A DNA stretch of 64,000 nt. Origin: Hallerella porci (GTDB lineage Bacteria > Fibrobacterota > Fibrobacteria > Fibrobacterales > Fibrobacteraceae). Under the pieces are notes generated by a model that had not been told where the DNA came from, searched no databases, and saw only the letters and a list, made by a program, of their open reading frames with translations. A program made the position numbers and the translations under genes. The stretch lies in NCBI RefSeq assembly GCF_003148885.1, contig NZ_QGHD01000002.1:109323-173322 (forward strand), read 5' to 3'. Positions 26,423 to 35,148 of this stretch are shown piece after piece. Numbering within the stretch: the stretch's first letter is position 1; every line of letters begins with the position of its first letter.

Positions 26423-28642
26423 CTAAAATTCCACGTTGATGGAGGCTTCGACAATCGCTTGGCTAAATTCATGTTTGAATTTACCCGATGCATCGGTTGT
26501 CACATCGTAGTAAGAAGGCAGGTTGTAAGGCTGTTCAAAATTGCCACTCGCATTATCAGCCACCAAAGCTGCGGTATTGTATTCGTTCTTTACAGAAACT
26601 CTTCCGTAATTGATCGAAAGCCAAGCGTCCTTTGCCAAGGTATAATCGAGACCGACCATCCACTGCATTTGCTTGCCGCTCATCAACGGAGCCTTCAAGC
26701 CAGTCGAAAGTCCTTCATAGGTATTGTAATCGGTCTTGATGTATTGGAAGCCTGCGGTAAAGCCGAGACGCGGCAAGTATTGCACATACAAACCCGCATT
26801 GATAAAGTCACTCTTGAGTTCTGCGGTTCCATCGGTAAGACCTAAATCACCCCAACCATCGGTATCGATTTTACGTTCGGAATGCTTATAGGAGCCCGAA
26901 ATTTCGAGCGGTTTCTGGAAGCCGAGCATCTTGAACACATCGACCTTTGCGCCACCGCCAAATTCCAAATACTTCGCTTCTTTGTAACCGCTCAACGCAG
27001 AAACCTGCATAAAGTAGCTACCCATCGCTTGAACTTCGGCGTAATCTTTCCAGTTGAACTTTAAGTTGCCGCGTCCACCTTGACGGTTCGAAGTCGCAAG
27101 ACCATTCGGGAGAGAAAGTTGTAGCGCCGGATCGCTCATCTGTTCAATTAAAGCGAGCTGAGCGCGGGTATAAACATTCGACTTCCAAGAGCTCTTGTTG
27201 AACGGAGCAATGTTATAGCTCTTGCTCTGTCCGCTGCTCAAAGCGCCGTCGTCCGTTCCCAAGGTGCGAGCGACCGGGGAGAACTTCGGCGAATAGTTAT
27301 AAAGAGCGTCAAAAGAAGAGTAGAGCGGCGAATTGACGCCATACTTAATCGTTTCGCCATCGATATCGGAATTCAAAATGCGGCGAGCGAAGAATTTCGG
27401 CGATTGAGCGAGGTTGTTAAACCAGTTGCTGTCGTTTCGGACGATGTCCATACCGAGAACAACTCCCCAATCCGATTCCATCTTGTAACCCACATTCATG
27501 TTGACCAAGAGAGCGGAACCATTCAGAGTTTTCTTTTTTGCGACATCTTGAGAAATGGCATTGCCTTCTTCGTCGACAGCAGGAAGTCCCGTTGTCATAT
27601 CGATGACCGGAACGCCTTCGTGCTTGTAAGTTTCGTCCGAAGAATAAGCGTATTCTGCCACGAGATCCAAGACTAAGTTCTTATTGCCGAGAATGCCTGC
27701 GACATCACCGCCCACGCGACCGCTCACGATTGTCGTCTTTTGCGGATCGATTTCGAACGGGTTAATGTCTTGCATTTCATAAGGATCGCCGACAAAGAGA
27801 CCTTGGTGACGGTAAGTATAAGAACGGGAATCTTTGTTATCGAAGATATACATCGGAGTCACGCCGACATATAAATTCTTGTCCATCGGAAGGAGTTCCA
27901 AGTTACCCGCAATCACCCACTTGTCCATATTCGACGCTTGCGAAGCACCCGCAACCGAATCATTCGGAAGGATGTTGCCTTCTGCAGCGGAAAGGTCGAG
28001 GACCGATGTGCGATTTAAGCGAGCGGCCAACGCTTCGACGCGAAGTTCACCCACCGCACTCCCGAAGTAGTGACGGAATTGAACATTCGCACCTTGTAAA
28101 TTGCGCTGATTGCCGTCCAAAAGTTCCTGCGATTCCGCCATATGACGCTTGCGCGCAAAAATGAGCGGTTCATACAGAATTTCGACATCCGGAGAGAAGA
28201 GGGTTAACGGCGTATATTGCTGACGGAAATCACCGACGACCCAGTAGAAGTCTTTGCCGATATTCCCTTCGACATTTAACCAGCCAACCGAAAGAGTCTT
28301 CGACGCCGAAGAGAAGTATTCTTGCATGCCAGCGCCCATCCGGAGCATCACATTGGCACGCACATTTTCGAACGGACGGAAATGAAAATCAATATCGGCA
28401 TTTGCCATTTCATTGCGTTCCGTTTCCGGCATATCACTTGTGCCATTCGGATCTTGATCCGTATCAAAATACGAAGTCTGCGCAATCGCACGAATCTTTC
28501 CGCCGATTTCCACCCCGCGTTTGGCGTTGATGGAATCTACTTTGGCGTTTAACTTTTCTTGAGTTTGCCATTCTGTAGCCGCAGGAGCGGTCACAGCAGC
28601 AGCCAGGAAAGCGATCAGAAACTTATTCATATTCTTTTTCAT
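26423..28642 (-). CDS. Outer-membrane beta-barrel protein (second barrel of the operon)
   Basis: A 739-residue protein with a signal peptide (about 1-20), a short helical stretch (TQEKLNAKVDSINAKRGVE) and a long strand-rich region ending in NVEF. Terminal Phe and alternating aromatic residues mark an outer-membrane barrel. It is paralogous to the 24241 gene by several shared blocks and by the same helix-then-barrel start. GGAGG precedes the ATG by 9 bases. It lies 14 bases from the upstream barrel gene and 16 from the downstream one. Function inferred from the operon. Confidence 0.78.
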   Translation of the reverse strand: MKKNMNKFLIAFLAAAVTAPAATEWQTQEKLNAKVDSINAKRGVEIGGKIRAIAQTSYFDTDQDPNGTSDMPETERNEMANADIDFHFRPFENVRANVMLRMGAGMQEYFSSASKTLSVGWLNVEGNIGKDFYWVVGDFRQQYTPLTLFSPDVEILYEPLIFARKRHMAESQELLDGNQRNLQGANVQFRHYFGSAVGELRVEALAARLNRTSVLDLSAAEGNILPNDSVAGASQASNMDKWVIAGNLELLPMDKNLYVGVTPMYIFDNKDSRSYTYRHQGLFVGDPYEMQDINPFEIDPQKTTIVSGRVGGDVAGILGNKNLVLDLVAEYAYSSDETYKHEGVPVIDMTTGLPAVDEEGNAISQDVAKKKTLNGSALLVNMNVGYKMESDWGVVLGMDIVRNDSNWFNNLAQSPKFFARRILNSDIDGETIKYGVNSPLYSSFDALYNYSPKFSPVARTLGTDDGALSSGQSKSYNIAPFNKSSWKSNVYTRAQLALIEQMSDPALQLSLPNGLATSNRQGGRGNLKFNWKDYAEVQAMGSYFMQVSALSGYKEAKYLEFGGGAKVDVFKMLGFQKPLEISGSYKHSERKIDTDGWGDLGLTDGTAELKSDFINAGLYVQYLPRLGFTAGFQYIKTDYNTYEGLSTGLKAPLMSGKQMQWMVGLDYTLAKDAWLSINYGRVSVKNEYNTAALVADNASGNFEQPYNLPSYYDVTTDASGKFKHEFSQAIVEASINVEF

Positions 28643-28656
28643 TGTTTACGCCCTCC

Positions 28657-30876
28657 TTAGAACCAGACCTTGGTTTCTGCAGCGACATAATGCGAATGCC
28701 AATCGTTGACAGAAATCACTTCGTCGCTATGAGTCATCCACTTGTAGCGCACATGCAAACCGGCGCGGTCTGCAAAGTCCCAGTCAAACCCGATACCGAT
28801 TGCGGTTTCGAGATAATTGATCGGTGCATAAGCGAAATAAGAAGTGGAAACTTCACTATACATAGAGGAGGTCTTAGAAAGGTTATTGCTTACGCTATAG
28901 CTCGTATAAGCATTCTTCGAGCGGAACATTTCAATACCGAGAAGCCCCACCATATGGAAGGTCGGCGTTACCGCAATAGACGGTTCAAATTGGCCGTAGA
29001 AGCTCCAGAGAAGCATGTCTTTTTGATCTTCGCTGTAAGCAATCGGAGCAATCGTCGTCGAAATTCCCGAAAGGGCTGCGTAGCCGGTCATCATCACAGT
29101 GCGTTCGGTATTGAACCAGTGACCGATATCGTAACCGCCCATCACAGAAACATAAGAGGACCATTTTGCGTGGCTCGGGACTTCACCCTTCGCAATCTGT
29201 TCGCCGTTTTCGTAAGCGGTGAAAGATTCCCACATTTCCCAAGTTCCACCGTAGAGGCCGCCGCGTTGACGGCGAAGCTTGATGCCGGTACCCGGTTCGA
29301 GAACACCAGTACGAGCGACATAGCCCGAAGCCTTCGGATCCGCATTACCCGAGTCTGCCCAGAAAATCGGTTTGTGCTTTGTCCAAGAATTGGTGCTTTC
29401 CCACATGTTACGACCATTCAAGCGGTAGTTGAAAACGATGACATCGTTTCCTTCTTCAACTTGACGATGTTGACCGTATTGGAAGTCGAAATAGCCACGG
29501 TTAAAGGTCGGTTCCAATTTGAAGTTCAAGCCCATCATATTCGGTGAATAGCGGAGAGAACCTGCATTCAAGTAAGTTTCATCTTTGCGCCAACCGGTAA
29601 AACGCGACGGGTTGCTGAGAGAATACGGAGAATAGAAATCCTTCGGAAGGTAAATTCCTTCGATAGTCATCGGCCAGCCTTCGATGTACTTGCTCTGCGC
29701 TTTAATGTAAACGCCGACCTGCGGATTCGCCACAGAAGAAGAATAATCATCACGCGTGTAATTTCCCGATTCCGACTTGTAGAAGTTAAGAGAATCGGTG
29801 ATGCTCAACGCCACATCGGCCATGAAGTAGAGTTTCGGAGTGATGTTACCCTTAATATCAATAGAAGCAACATGCGTATTCAAAAGCATCGGTTCGTATC
29901 CCGCAGTCAACCATTGATCGCGGAATTCGCTTTCGTAAATAATGCCTTTGTCAAAGACGACGCCCATATAGTTCAAACCGAGGGTCATCGTTTCCATCAG
30001 TTTGTCTTTGGCGATACGAGCGTGGTAAATGGAACCGCGCATATCGTGCAAACCGTAAGTTTCGAGTTCGCCCGGCTGACCTGCAAAAAGACGCAAACCA
30101 TCGCGCGTACCCATGTCGGCGTCCATCGGCTGCGACACCATGAACTGCGCCTTCATATTATACGGCAACTGGTAAACGTTTGCAAAGATACCGCCAAAAG
30201 AACGGTTCGTCCAGAATGCACGACCGCCTTCTTTCACCGGCTTAAAGACTTTTTCTTTATAGTAAGTACTGACAGTCTTTTCGTCCTCGAAGAGTTCGTA
30301 CTGCCAAGCAAAACGCGGAGCGGTTTCGCGTTCCCACATGGTGAGAGGCGAAGAATTTGCCCAAATCACACCGCCTGCGGTAATGTAAGCACCAAAGACA
30401 CCTGCGCGAATATCGGCACCCACATTAAATTCTTCGTCGATTGTCGAAGAATAATAGTCGGTCGAATGATCGTAAAGAACGCGTTCATCGTAAGTCGGCA
30501 CTGCGGTCGGCTGCGTTGCATACTTGTTGCCGAAAGTTCCCGAAAGATCAAATGGGAATGCGAAGTTCGTCCACAATGTCATGTACGAGTTCGGCATCGC
30601 AACGATGTTCGCTTTGAAAATAGCGTCGATCGCTGTGCGCGCTTTATCGCTTCCAAATGCGGGCGCAGTATTGGAATAATGGAAATTCTTGCCGCGGAAT
30701 GCCATAAAGCCCGAGACCGCCACCGGCAGATCGTCCTTGCCGAGAAGCGTTGATTCCATATTGCTAGAAAGCGTATCCAAAGAGGCGTGAATCGAATCCA
30801 ACTGCAGCTGGGTCGGGAGAGCCCAAACCGAGGCTGCGCAAGAAGCGATTAAAAAAGAAGAAACTAGTTTACGCAT
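28657..30876 (-). CDS. Outer-membrane beta-barrel protein (first barrel of the operon)
   Basis: A 739-residue protein with a signal peptide (about 1-19), a predicted coiled coil (LQLDSIHASLDTLSSNMES), and a strand-rich body rich in Trp and Tyr ending in KVWF. It is more diverged from the other two barrels but keeps the plan and length. AGAGGG precedes the ATG. Being the first barrel gene after the CIA30-like gene, it is probably the best expressed of the three. Glycan transport or adhesion is inferred. Confidence 0.75.
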   Translation of the reverse strand: MRKLVSSFLIASCAASVWALPTQLQLDSIHASLDTLSSNMESTLLGKDDLPVAVSGFMAFRGKNFHYSNTAPAFGSDKARTAIDAIFKANIVAMPNSYMTLWTNFAFPFDLSGTFGNKYATQPTAVPTYDERVLYDHSTDYYSSTIDEEFNVGADIRAGVFGAYITAGGVIWANSSPLTMWERETAPRFAWQYELFEDEKTVSTYYKEKVFKPVKEGGRAFWTNRSFGGIFANVYQLPYNMKAQFMVSQPMDADMGTRDGLRLFAGQPGELETYGLHDMRGSIYHARIAKDKLMETMTLGLNYMGVVFDKGIIYESEFRDQWLTAGYEPMLLNTHVASIDIKGNITPKLYFMADVALSITDSLNFYKSESGNYTRDDYSSSVANPQVGVYIKAQSKYIEGWPMTIEGIYLPKDFYSPYSLSNPSRFTGWRKDETYLNAGSLRYSPNMMGLNFKLEPTFNRGYFDFQYGQHRQVEEGNDVIVFNYRLNGRNMWESTNSWTKHKPIFWADSGNADPKASGYVARTGVLEPGTGIKLRRQRGGLYGGTWEMWESFTAYENGEQIAKGEVPSHAKWSSYVSVMGGYDIGHWFNTERTVMMTGYAALSGISTTIAPIAYSEDQKDMLLWSFYGQFEPSIAVTPTFHMVGLLGIEMFRSKNAYTSYSVSNNLSKTSSMYSEVSTSYFAYAPINYLETAIGIGFDWDFADRAGLHVRYKWMTHSDEVISVNDWHSHYVAAETKVWF

Positions 30877-30885
30877 AAAACCCTC

Positions 30886-31620
30886 TTAAATCGCATTGCG
30901 GAAAGGATAGTGAGCCGGACCTTCGTAAGGTTTGCCGTGCTTCTTAATCACGATATCGTCAATCCACACTTTGAAGGATTCGTTTTCATCCTTGCGGACT
31001 TCCAAGCGGAATCCTTTGAAGTTTGCCCAACCAAACGGGAGCATGACTTCGCGAGTATTCTTGGCATCCCAATACACACCGGTCATCCCGAAGAGTTTGA
31101 GAGGAATGCTGAAGTGTTTCCATTCGGTGGTGATTTCGCCGAGACTCTTGGAGCGGAGCTTTACCTGCATCGATTCGCCGCCGGTCTTCACCCCGTCGTC
31201 CACGAGCACGAACAGAGCGTTTTCGCCGCCCTTTTCACCTTTAATCCAAAATTCCAAGACGCCTTCTTCGAGATACGGAGTCAGGTCCACCGAGCCCGCA
31301 ATACAAATTGCCACACCCGAATAATCGCTCGCGATGAGTTCGATTTCCATCGAGAGAGCGCCTTCCATCGCGTACTTATCCGTGAGGATAGGTTCGGGGT
31401 TTTCACGCGGATATTGATAAGTATATCCACCGCCACGAGGAATGGCTTCGCGCATAACGACCGTCACCACATCTTTATCCGGGCGGAACGGCTTTGCCGG
31501 TTTCATGATAAAGCGAGATTCATCGCGGTTGCGGTAATCACCGAAACCAGCCGACGCGAAAGACACCAGAAGAAGAGTCGCAAACAGACACTTCAAAATG
31601 GGTTTTTGTATTGCATTCAT
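30886..31620 (-). CDS. Secreted CIA30/CBM11-like protein, first gene of the surface operon
   Basis: A 244-residue protein with a signal peptide (MNAIQKPILKCLFATLLLVSFASA) and a single beta-sandwich of the galactose-binding-like type. Features are VDLTPYLEEGVLEFWIKG, TTEWKHFSIPLKLFG and, near the end, FKVWIDDIVIKKHG, the pattern seen at the end of CBM11 and CIA30 domains. It would bind a glycan in the periplasm or at the cell surface. Start at 31620 is set by GGAGAATT upstream and the signal peptide; an ORF to 31698 has no RBS. It leads the operon, 9 bases before the first barrel gene. Confidence 0.78.
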   Translation of the reverse strand: MNAIQKPILKCLFATLLLVSFASAGFGDYRNRDESRFIMKPAKPFRPDKDVVTVVMREAIPRGGGYTYQYPRENPEPILTDKYAMEGALSMEIELIASDYSGVAICIAGSVDLTPYLEEGVLEFWIKGEKGGENALFVLVDDGVKTGGESMQVKLRSKSLGEITTEWKHFSIPLKLFGMTGVYWDAKNTREVMLPFGWANFKGFRLEVRKDENESFKVWIDDIVIKKHGKPYEGPAHYPFRNAI

Positions 31621-31926
31621 AATTTTTAAAATTCTCCAAAAATCCAGTGAGCTACAATATAAATAGATTTTCGCCATTTCACATTCGGCGTTATGCAAAA
31701 AAAGAATTGCATTCTACGATTTTTCGGCGGGAAAGCCCAACTTTTGTGCGGAGATTTTCTTTTGTTAAGAAGAATTTACAAGAATGAACTATTATTAAAT
31801 TTTCGTTAAATTTCCGTTTTCTGTGATTTTCCTCGCTATTTTTAATTTTCGTTAACATTTTCCCGTTTTTTGACAAAAAATCTAATTTTAGCGCAAATTT
31901 GCTTTCACATTCCCAAGGAATGCCCG
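31621..31926. promoter_or_regulatory. Divergent intergenic region between surface operon and GH5 gene
   Basis: A 306-base A/T-rich region with no gene. It must hold the promoter of the six-gene operon (reverse) and of the GH5 lipoprotein (forward). TTGACA at 31870-31875 could be a -35 box for the GH5 gene, but no clear -10 at normal spacing is seen. AAGGAAT precedes the GH5 ATG. Confidence 0.4.
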
Positions 31927-33105
31927 ATGAAAAAACTTTTCCTCCCCGCTCTTTTTGCTGCAGCGTTTATCGCTTGTTCTAGCGATGGTGGCGCCACCCA
32001 AGCTTCGCTTTCTTCTGCTTCGACTTCGACGAGTTCAGGAACAGCTGAATTCGTCCCCGTTCCCGTGGATTATTCTGCAGGACGTGCGATGAATGCGCGC
32101 TTAGGCAGAGGCATAAACCTCGGCAACTCTTGGGATTCGGGCGATTCGACAGGCGCACCCGATTGGTTTAATTTTGGCTTTGGCGTCGACTTGGATGATG
32201 GTTGGGGCAATCCGATTGACGATGGCGATTTTAAACTTCTCAAAGATGCGGGATTTAATTCCATTCGCCTTCCGGTGCGCTGGCAGCAAAATTCGAATAT
32301 TCTCACTCACGAAATTAACGCTGAACGCATGGCGGGCGTGATTCAAGATGTCAATTTAGCGATTGAAGCAGGACTTGCTGTGATTATGGATTTCCACTGG
32401 TATAAAGAAATCGAAGAAGCGGCGAAAATGTATCCGACCGATCCGAGCCTTTGGGCGATGCACAAGGAACATTTCCTCGCGTTGTGGGCGCAAGTCGCAT
32501 CGGTTTTCAATAATTATCCGGACTCACTTCTCGCCTTTGATATTTACAATGAACCGGCGATGAAAGCGGAATTGATGAACGATTTACTCCTCAGCGCTTA
32601 CCAAGTTATCCGTGCGGCTGCGCCGAATAAAACGATTATTTTCCAATCAAATCAAATGGCAAAATTCCATCAGATTGGCGAATTGCGCCTCCCGCAAGAT
32701 GGAAACATCATCTTCTCGGGGCATTATTATGAGCCTTATACATTCTCACACGAAGGCCACGGTTATAAATGCGTCGGCGATAATTCATACGCCAATACCG
32801 CCAAGCAAGACTTTACAAAATACGTCGCCCTCGCGACGCAATACTATCCCGATGTCAACGGCGGACACATTCCGATGAATATGGGCGAATTTGGCATTGC
32901 CGCAGGAAGCCGTAGCAGCTGCGGTTCCGATGGTCCAAGTGATTTGAGATGGGCGTTGTGGAATAAAAAGACTGTCGCCGCTGCCGAAGAAGCGGGATTT
33001 AGTTGGCATTATTGGGGCTTTACGAAAGTCGGCGGCTTCGAAGCTTACGACCGCGAGAATGCAAAATGGTATCCGGGAGCGCGCGAAGCGTTCTTCCAAA
33101 ATTAA
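31927..33105 (+). CDS. GH5 cellulase, lipoprotein
   Basis: A 392-residue lipoprotein GH5 enzyme. The lipobox FIAC has Cys17, followed by a Ser/Thr/Ala-rich linker (residues 18-45) and the catalytic domain. The start of the fold is RGINLGNSWDSG, the acid/base Glu209 is in FDIYNEP, and the nucleophile Glu321 is in NMGEFGIAA. The FHW block (residues 156-158) and HYYEPY are also conserved. It cleaves beta-1,4-glucan, probably cellulose or its oligomers. The start at 31927 is set by the lipobox and AAGGAA upstream. Its stop overlaps the convergent lpxA stop by 4 bases. There is no sorting tail. Confidence 0.92.
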   Translation: MKKLFLPALFAAAFIACSSDGGATQASLSSASTSTSSGTAEFVPVPVDYSAGRAMNARLGRGINLGNSWDSGDSTGAPDWFNFGFGVDLDDGWGNPIDDGDFKLLKDAGFNSIRLPVRWQQNSNILTHEINAERMAGVIQDVNLAIEAGLAVIMDFHWYKEIEEAAKMYPTDPSLWAMHKEHFLALWAQVASVFNNYPDSLLAFDIYNEPAMKAELMNDLLLSAYQVIRAAAPNKTIIFQSNQMAKFHQIGELRLPQDGNIIFSGHYYEPYTFSHEGHGYKCVGDNSYANTAKQDFTKYVALATQYYPDVNGGHIPMNMGEFGIAAGSRSSCGSDGPSDLRWALWNKKTVAAAEEAGFSWHYWGFTKVGGFEAYDRENAKWYPGAREAFFQN

Positions 33106-33860
33106 CGAATCATCGGAAAATTTTCGGCGGAAAAAAATTGGCGAATGGCGAAGTCTTCGGATTTCGCCATTTCTTGTGCGAGTTCTGCAAAGGGACGCCG
33201 CGAATGAAAAAGTTCGCGGTAAATTTTTTCGATTTGAATGATGCGCTCTTCGGGAAATTCTTGCGGGAAACGGCGCAGCGCGTGCAAATTGACCCCAGCA
33301 AAACGCAGCGGATTTCCGAGTGCTTTGACATACGGCGGCACATCGCGATCGACTTTGAGAGCTGCCCCGACGAAACTGTATGCGCCGATGCGGCAATTTT
33401 GCGAAACTCCCGCAGTCCCGCCGAGATTTGCGTAATCGCCGATTTGAACATGTCCCGCGAGCTGCACACCGTTTGAAATGACAACGCCTTTTCCGATTTG
33501 ACAATCATGCGCCACATGCGAATAAGCCATGATGAGAGTATCGTCGCCGACGAGAGTTTTCCCGGTAGAAGCCGTGCCGCGGTGTAATGTTGCATATTCG
33601 CGGATAATGCAACGCTTCCCGATTTCGAGAACGGTTTCTTCGCCGTTAAATTTTAAATCTTGCGGAATTTGTCCTAAAATTGCGCCGTCAAAAATCTGCG
33701 ATTCCGCTCCGATTTTTACATGAGAAAGCACGCGCACGCGGGATTCTAAAATCACATTTTCCCCGATTTCGGCAAAGTCTTCGACGATGCACCACGGGCC
33801 AATGCAGGCACTGGCTGCGACTTTGGCGTTCTGGCTCACATAAGCGGAAGGATGAATCAT
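33102..33860 (-). CDS. lpxA: UDP-N-acetylglucosamine acyltransferase
   Basis: A 252-residue LpxA, the first enzyme of lipid A synthesis. It moves a hydroxyacyl chain from ACP to UDP-GlcNAc. The left-handed beta-helix hexapeptide repeats fill residues 1-180 (IHPSAYVSQNAKVAASACIGPWC start), and the catalytic His lies in AYSHVAHDCQIG. The C-terminal helices (LRRFPQEFPEERIIQIEKIYREL) are typical. Start at 33860 (MIHPSAYVS) matches the family; an ORF to 33905 adds 15 odd residues. It shows that the host is Gram-negative. It lies away from other lipid A genes. Confidence 0.94.
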   Translation of the reverse strand: MIHPSAYVSQNAKVAASACIGPWCIVEDFAEIGENVILESRVRVLSHVKIGAESQIFDGAILGQIPQDLKFNGEETVLEIGKRCIIREYATLHRGTASTGKTLVGDDTLIMAYSHVAHDCQIGKGVVISNGVQLAGHVQIGDYANLGGTAGVSQNCRIGAYSFVGAALKVDRDVPPYVKALGNPLRFAGVNLHALRRFPQEFPEERIIQIEKIYRELFHSRRPFAELAQEMAKSEDFAIRQFFSAENFPMIR

Positions 33861-33894
33861 AAGTTTGCCAAATAATAAATATATTTTCCGCGTT

Positions 33895-35004
33895 ATGCTC
33901 AGCATTTGTGTTATCGGAGTCCTTTCGGCGCTTTACGCTGCCCTCTTTTTGATTTTTTCTTTAGGGCTTATCCGCGCAAAAAAAGGCGAGAAAAATCCCG
34001 AGAAACTGTGGACTGTTTCGGTGATTGTCCCGCTACGCAACGAAGAAGAACATGCGAAGCGCACATTAGAAGCATTGAATGCGCAAGATTATACGGGCAC
34101 ATGGGAAGTCATCTGCGTCAACGATCGCTCTACCGATAATACCGCAAAAATTCTCGAAGAATTTGCCGCGACTCATCCGAAGTTTTCGGTGGTGCATGTT
34201 CCGATGGATGCGCCATTTTTAGAAAGTCCGAAGAAGCGCGCCCTTGAAACGGGATTTCATGCTGCGAAATATGAAATTTTGATGACGATGGACGCCGATT
34301 GTATTCCGCCCAAAGGTTGGATTCGTTCGATGGCGGGACGCTTCCGCGGAAACATCGCCATTGTGCAAGGGCCAAAGAAAAATTCAGGTTCGCCGGGAAT
34401 TGTCCACGCTTTTCAGAAATTGGAAACTCTCGGTTATACATCGATTGAAGCAGCGGGTTTTAGCTTGGGAACGCCGATGGTCGCTAGCGCAGCGGCTCTC
34501 GCTTACAAGAAAGATTTATTCTTCCAAGTCGGCGGCTTCGGCGATTTGGTGCATCTTTCATCGGGCGATGATGATATGCTCGTGCACAAAATGATCCGCG
34601 AACCGAATGTCGGATTCTGCTATAACTTGGACAAAGACGCCGTCGTCGAAACCGCTCCGGTCGATACCTTCAAAGGTTTGCTCAATCAGCGGGCGCGTTG
34701 GTCGAGCAATGGCACAAGTTACACGAATCATTTTTACACTCTCTTTCTCACGCTGATTTATACGTTTTATGTTTGGCTTTTTGTGTCGCCGTGGTTAGCA
34801 TTCCTTTTTGATTTTCCGTGGACATGGTTCGTAATTCCCTTTGCGATTAAAGTCGCTGTGGATACTCTCTTTTTAACAATCAGCGCCATTCGCCTTGGCG
34901 AAAAGAAATTATTGTGTGCGCTCCCGATGACAGAACTTTTGCAAATTCCCATTATCACGGTCGCCGTTCCTCTTGGCATTTTCAAATTATTTAAGTGGAA
35001 ATGA
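33895..35004 (+). CDS. Membrane glycosyltransferase, family GT2
   Basis: A 369-residue GT2 enzyme. One N-terminal membrane helix (residues 4-26) precedes a GT-A domain: VSVIVPLRNEE, VNDRSTDNT, MDADC (the DxD motif) and the QRARW acceptor motif. Two or three C-terminal membrane helices follow (FYTLFLTLIYTFYVWLFV, WFVIPFAIKVAVDTLFLT). It likely adds sugars to a lipid or an envelope polysaccharide; the donor and acceptor are unknown. The start could also be TTG at 33865; ATG at 33895 is preferred as it opens the membrane helix. It is divergent from lpxA. Confidence 0.86.
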   Translation: MLSICVIGVLSALYAALFLIFSLGLIRAKKGEKNPEKLWTVSVIVPLRNEEEHAKRTLEALNAQDYTGTWEVICVNDRSTDNTAKILEEFAATHPKFSVVHVPMDAPFLESPKKRALETGFHAAKYEILMTMDADCIPPKGWIRSMAGRFRGNIAIVQGPKKNSGSPGIVHAFQKLETLGYTSIEAAGFSLGTPMVASAAALAYKKDLFFQVGGFGDLVHLSSGDDDMLVHKMIREPNVGFCYNLDKDAVVETAPVDTFKGLLNQRARWSSNGTSYTNHFYTLFLTLIYTFYVWLFVSPWLAFLFDFPWTWFVIPFAIKVAVDTLFLTISAIRLGEKKLLCALPMTELLQIPIITVAVPLGIFKLFKWK

Positions 35005-35130
35005 AACAAGCCCGAAGGCGGAGCATCGCTTCGCGGTGCGTCTCATTTCTAATTCCTAACGATTTGTAGCGGCGACCAAAATATTTATTTTGCCCATCAT
35101 TTCTAGCGGCATTAAAAAGGAGAAATGAAA

Positions 35131-35147
35131 AAAACGTGGACGTTTTA
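35131..35147 (-). terminator. Terminator of the CCA-enzyme operon
   Basis: Read on the reverse strand, AAAACG TCCA CGTTTTTTT forms a short stem 2 bases from the CCA-enzyme stop, with a T-run. Confidence 0.5.
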
Positions 35148-35148
35148 T

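Noticed and set aside
24241..30876. SusC/TonB-dependent receptor locus
   Set aside because: The barrels are 720-740 residues with no plug domain or TonB box, and no SusD-like protein is present.
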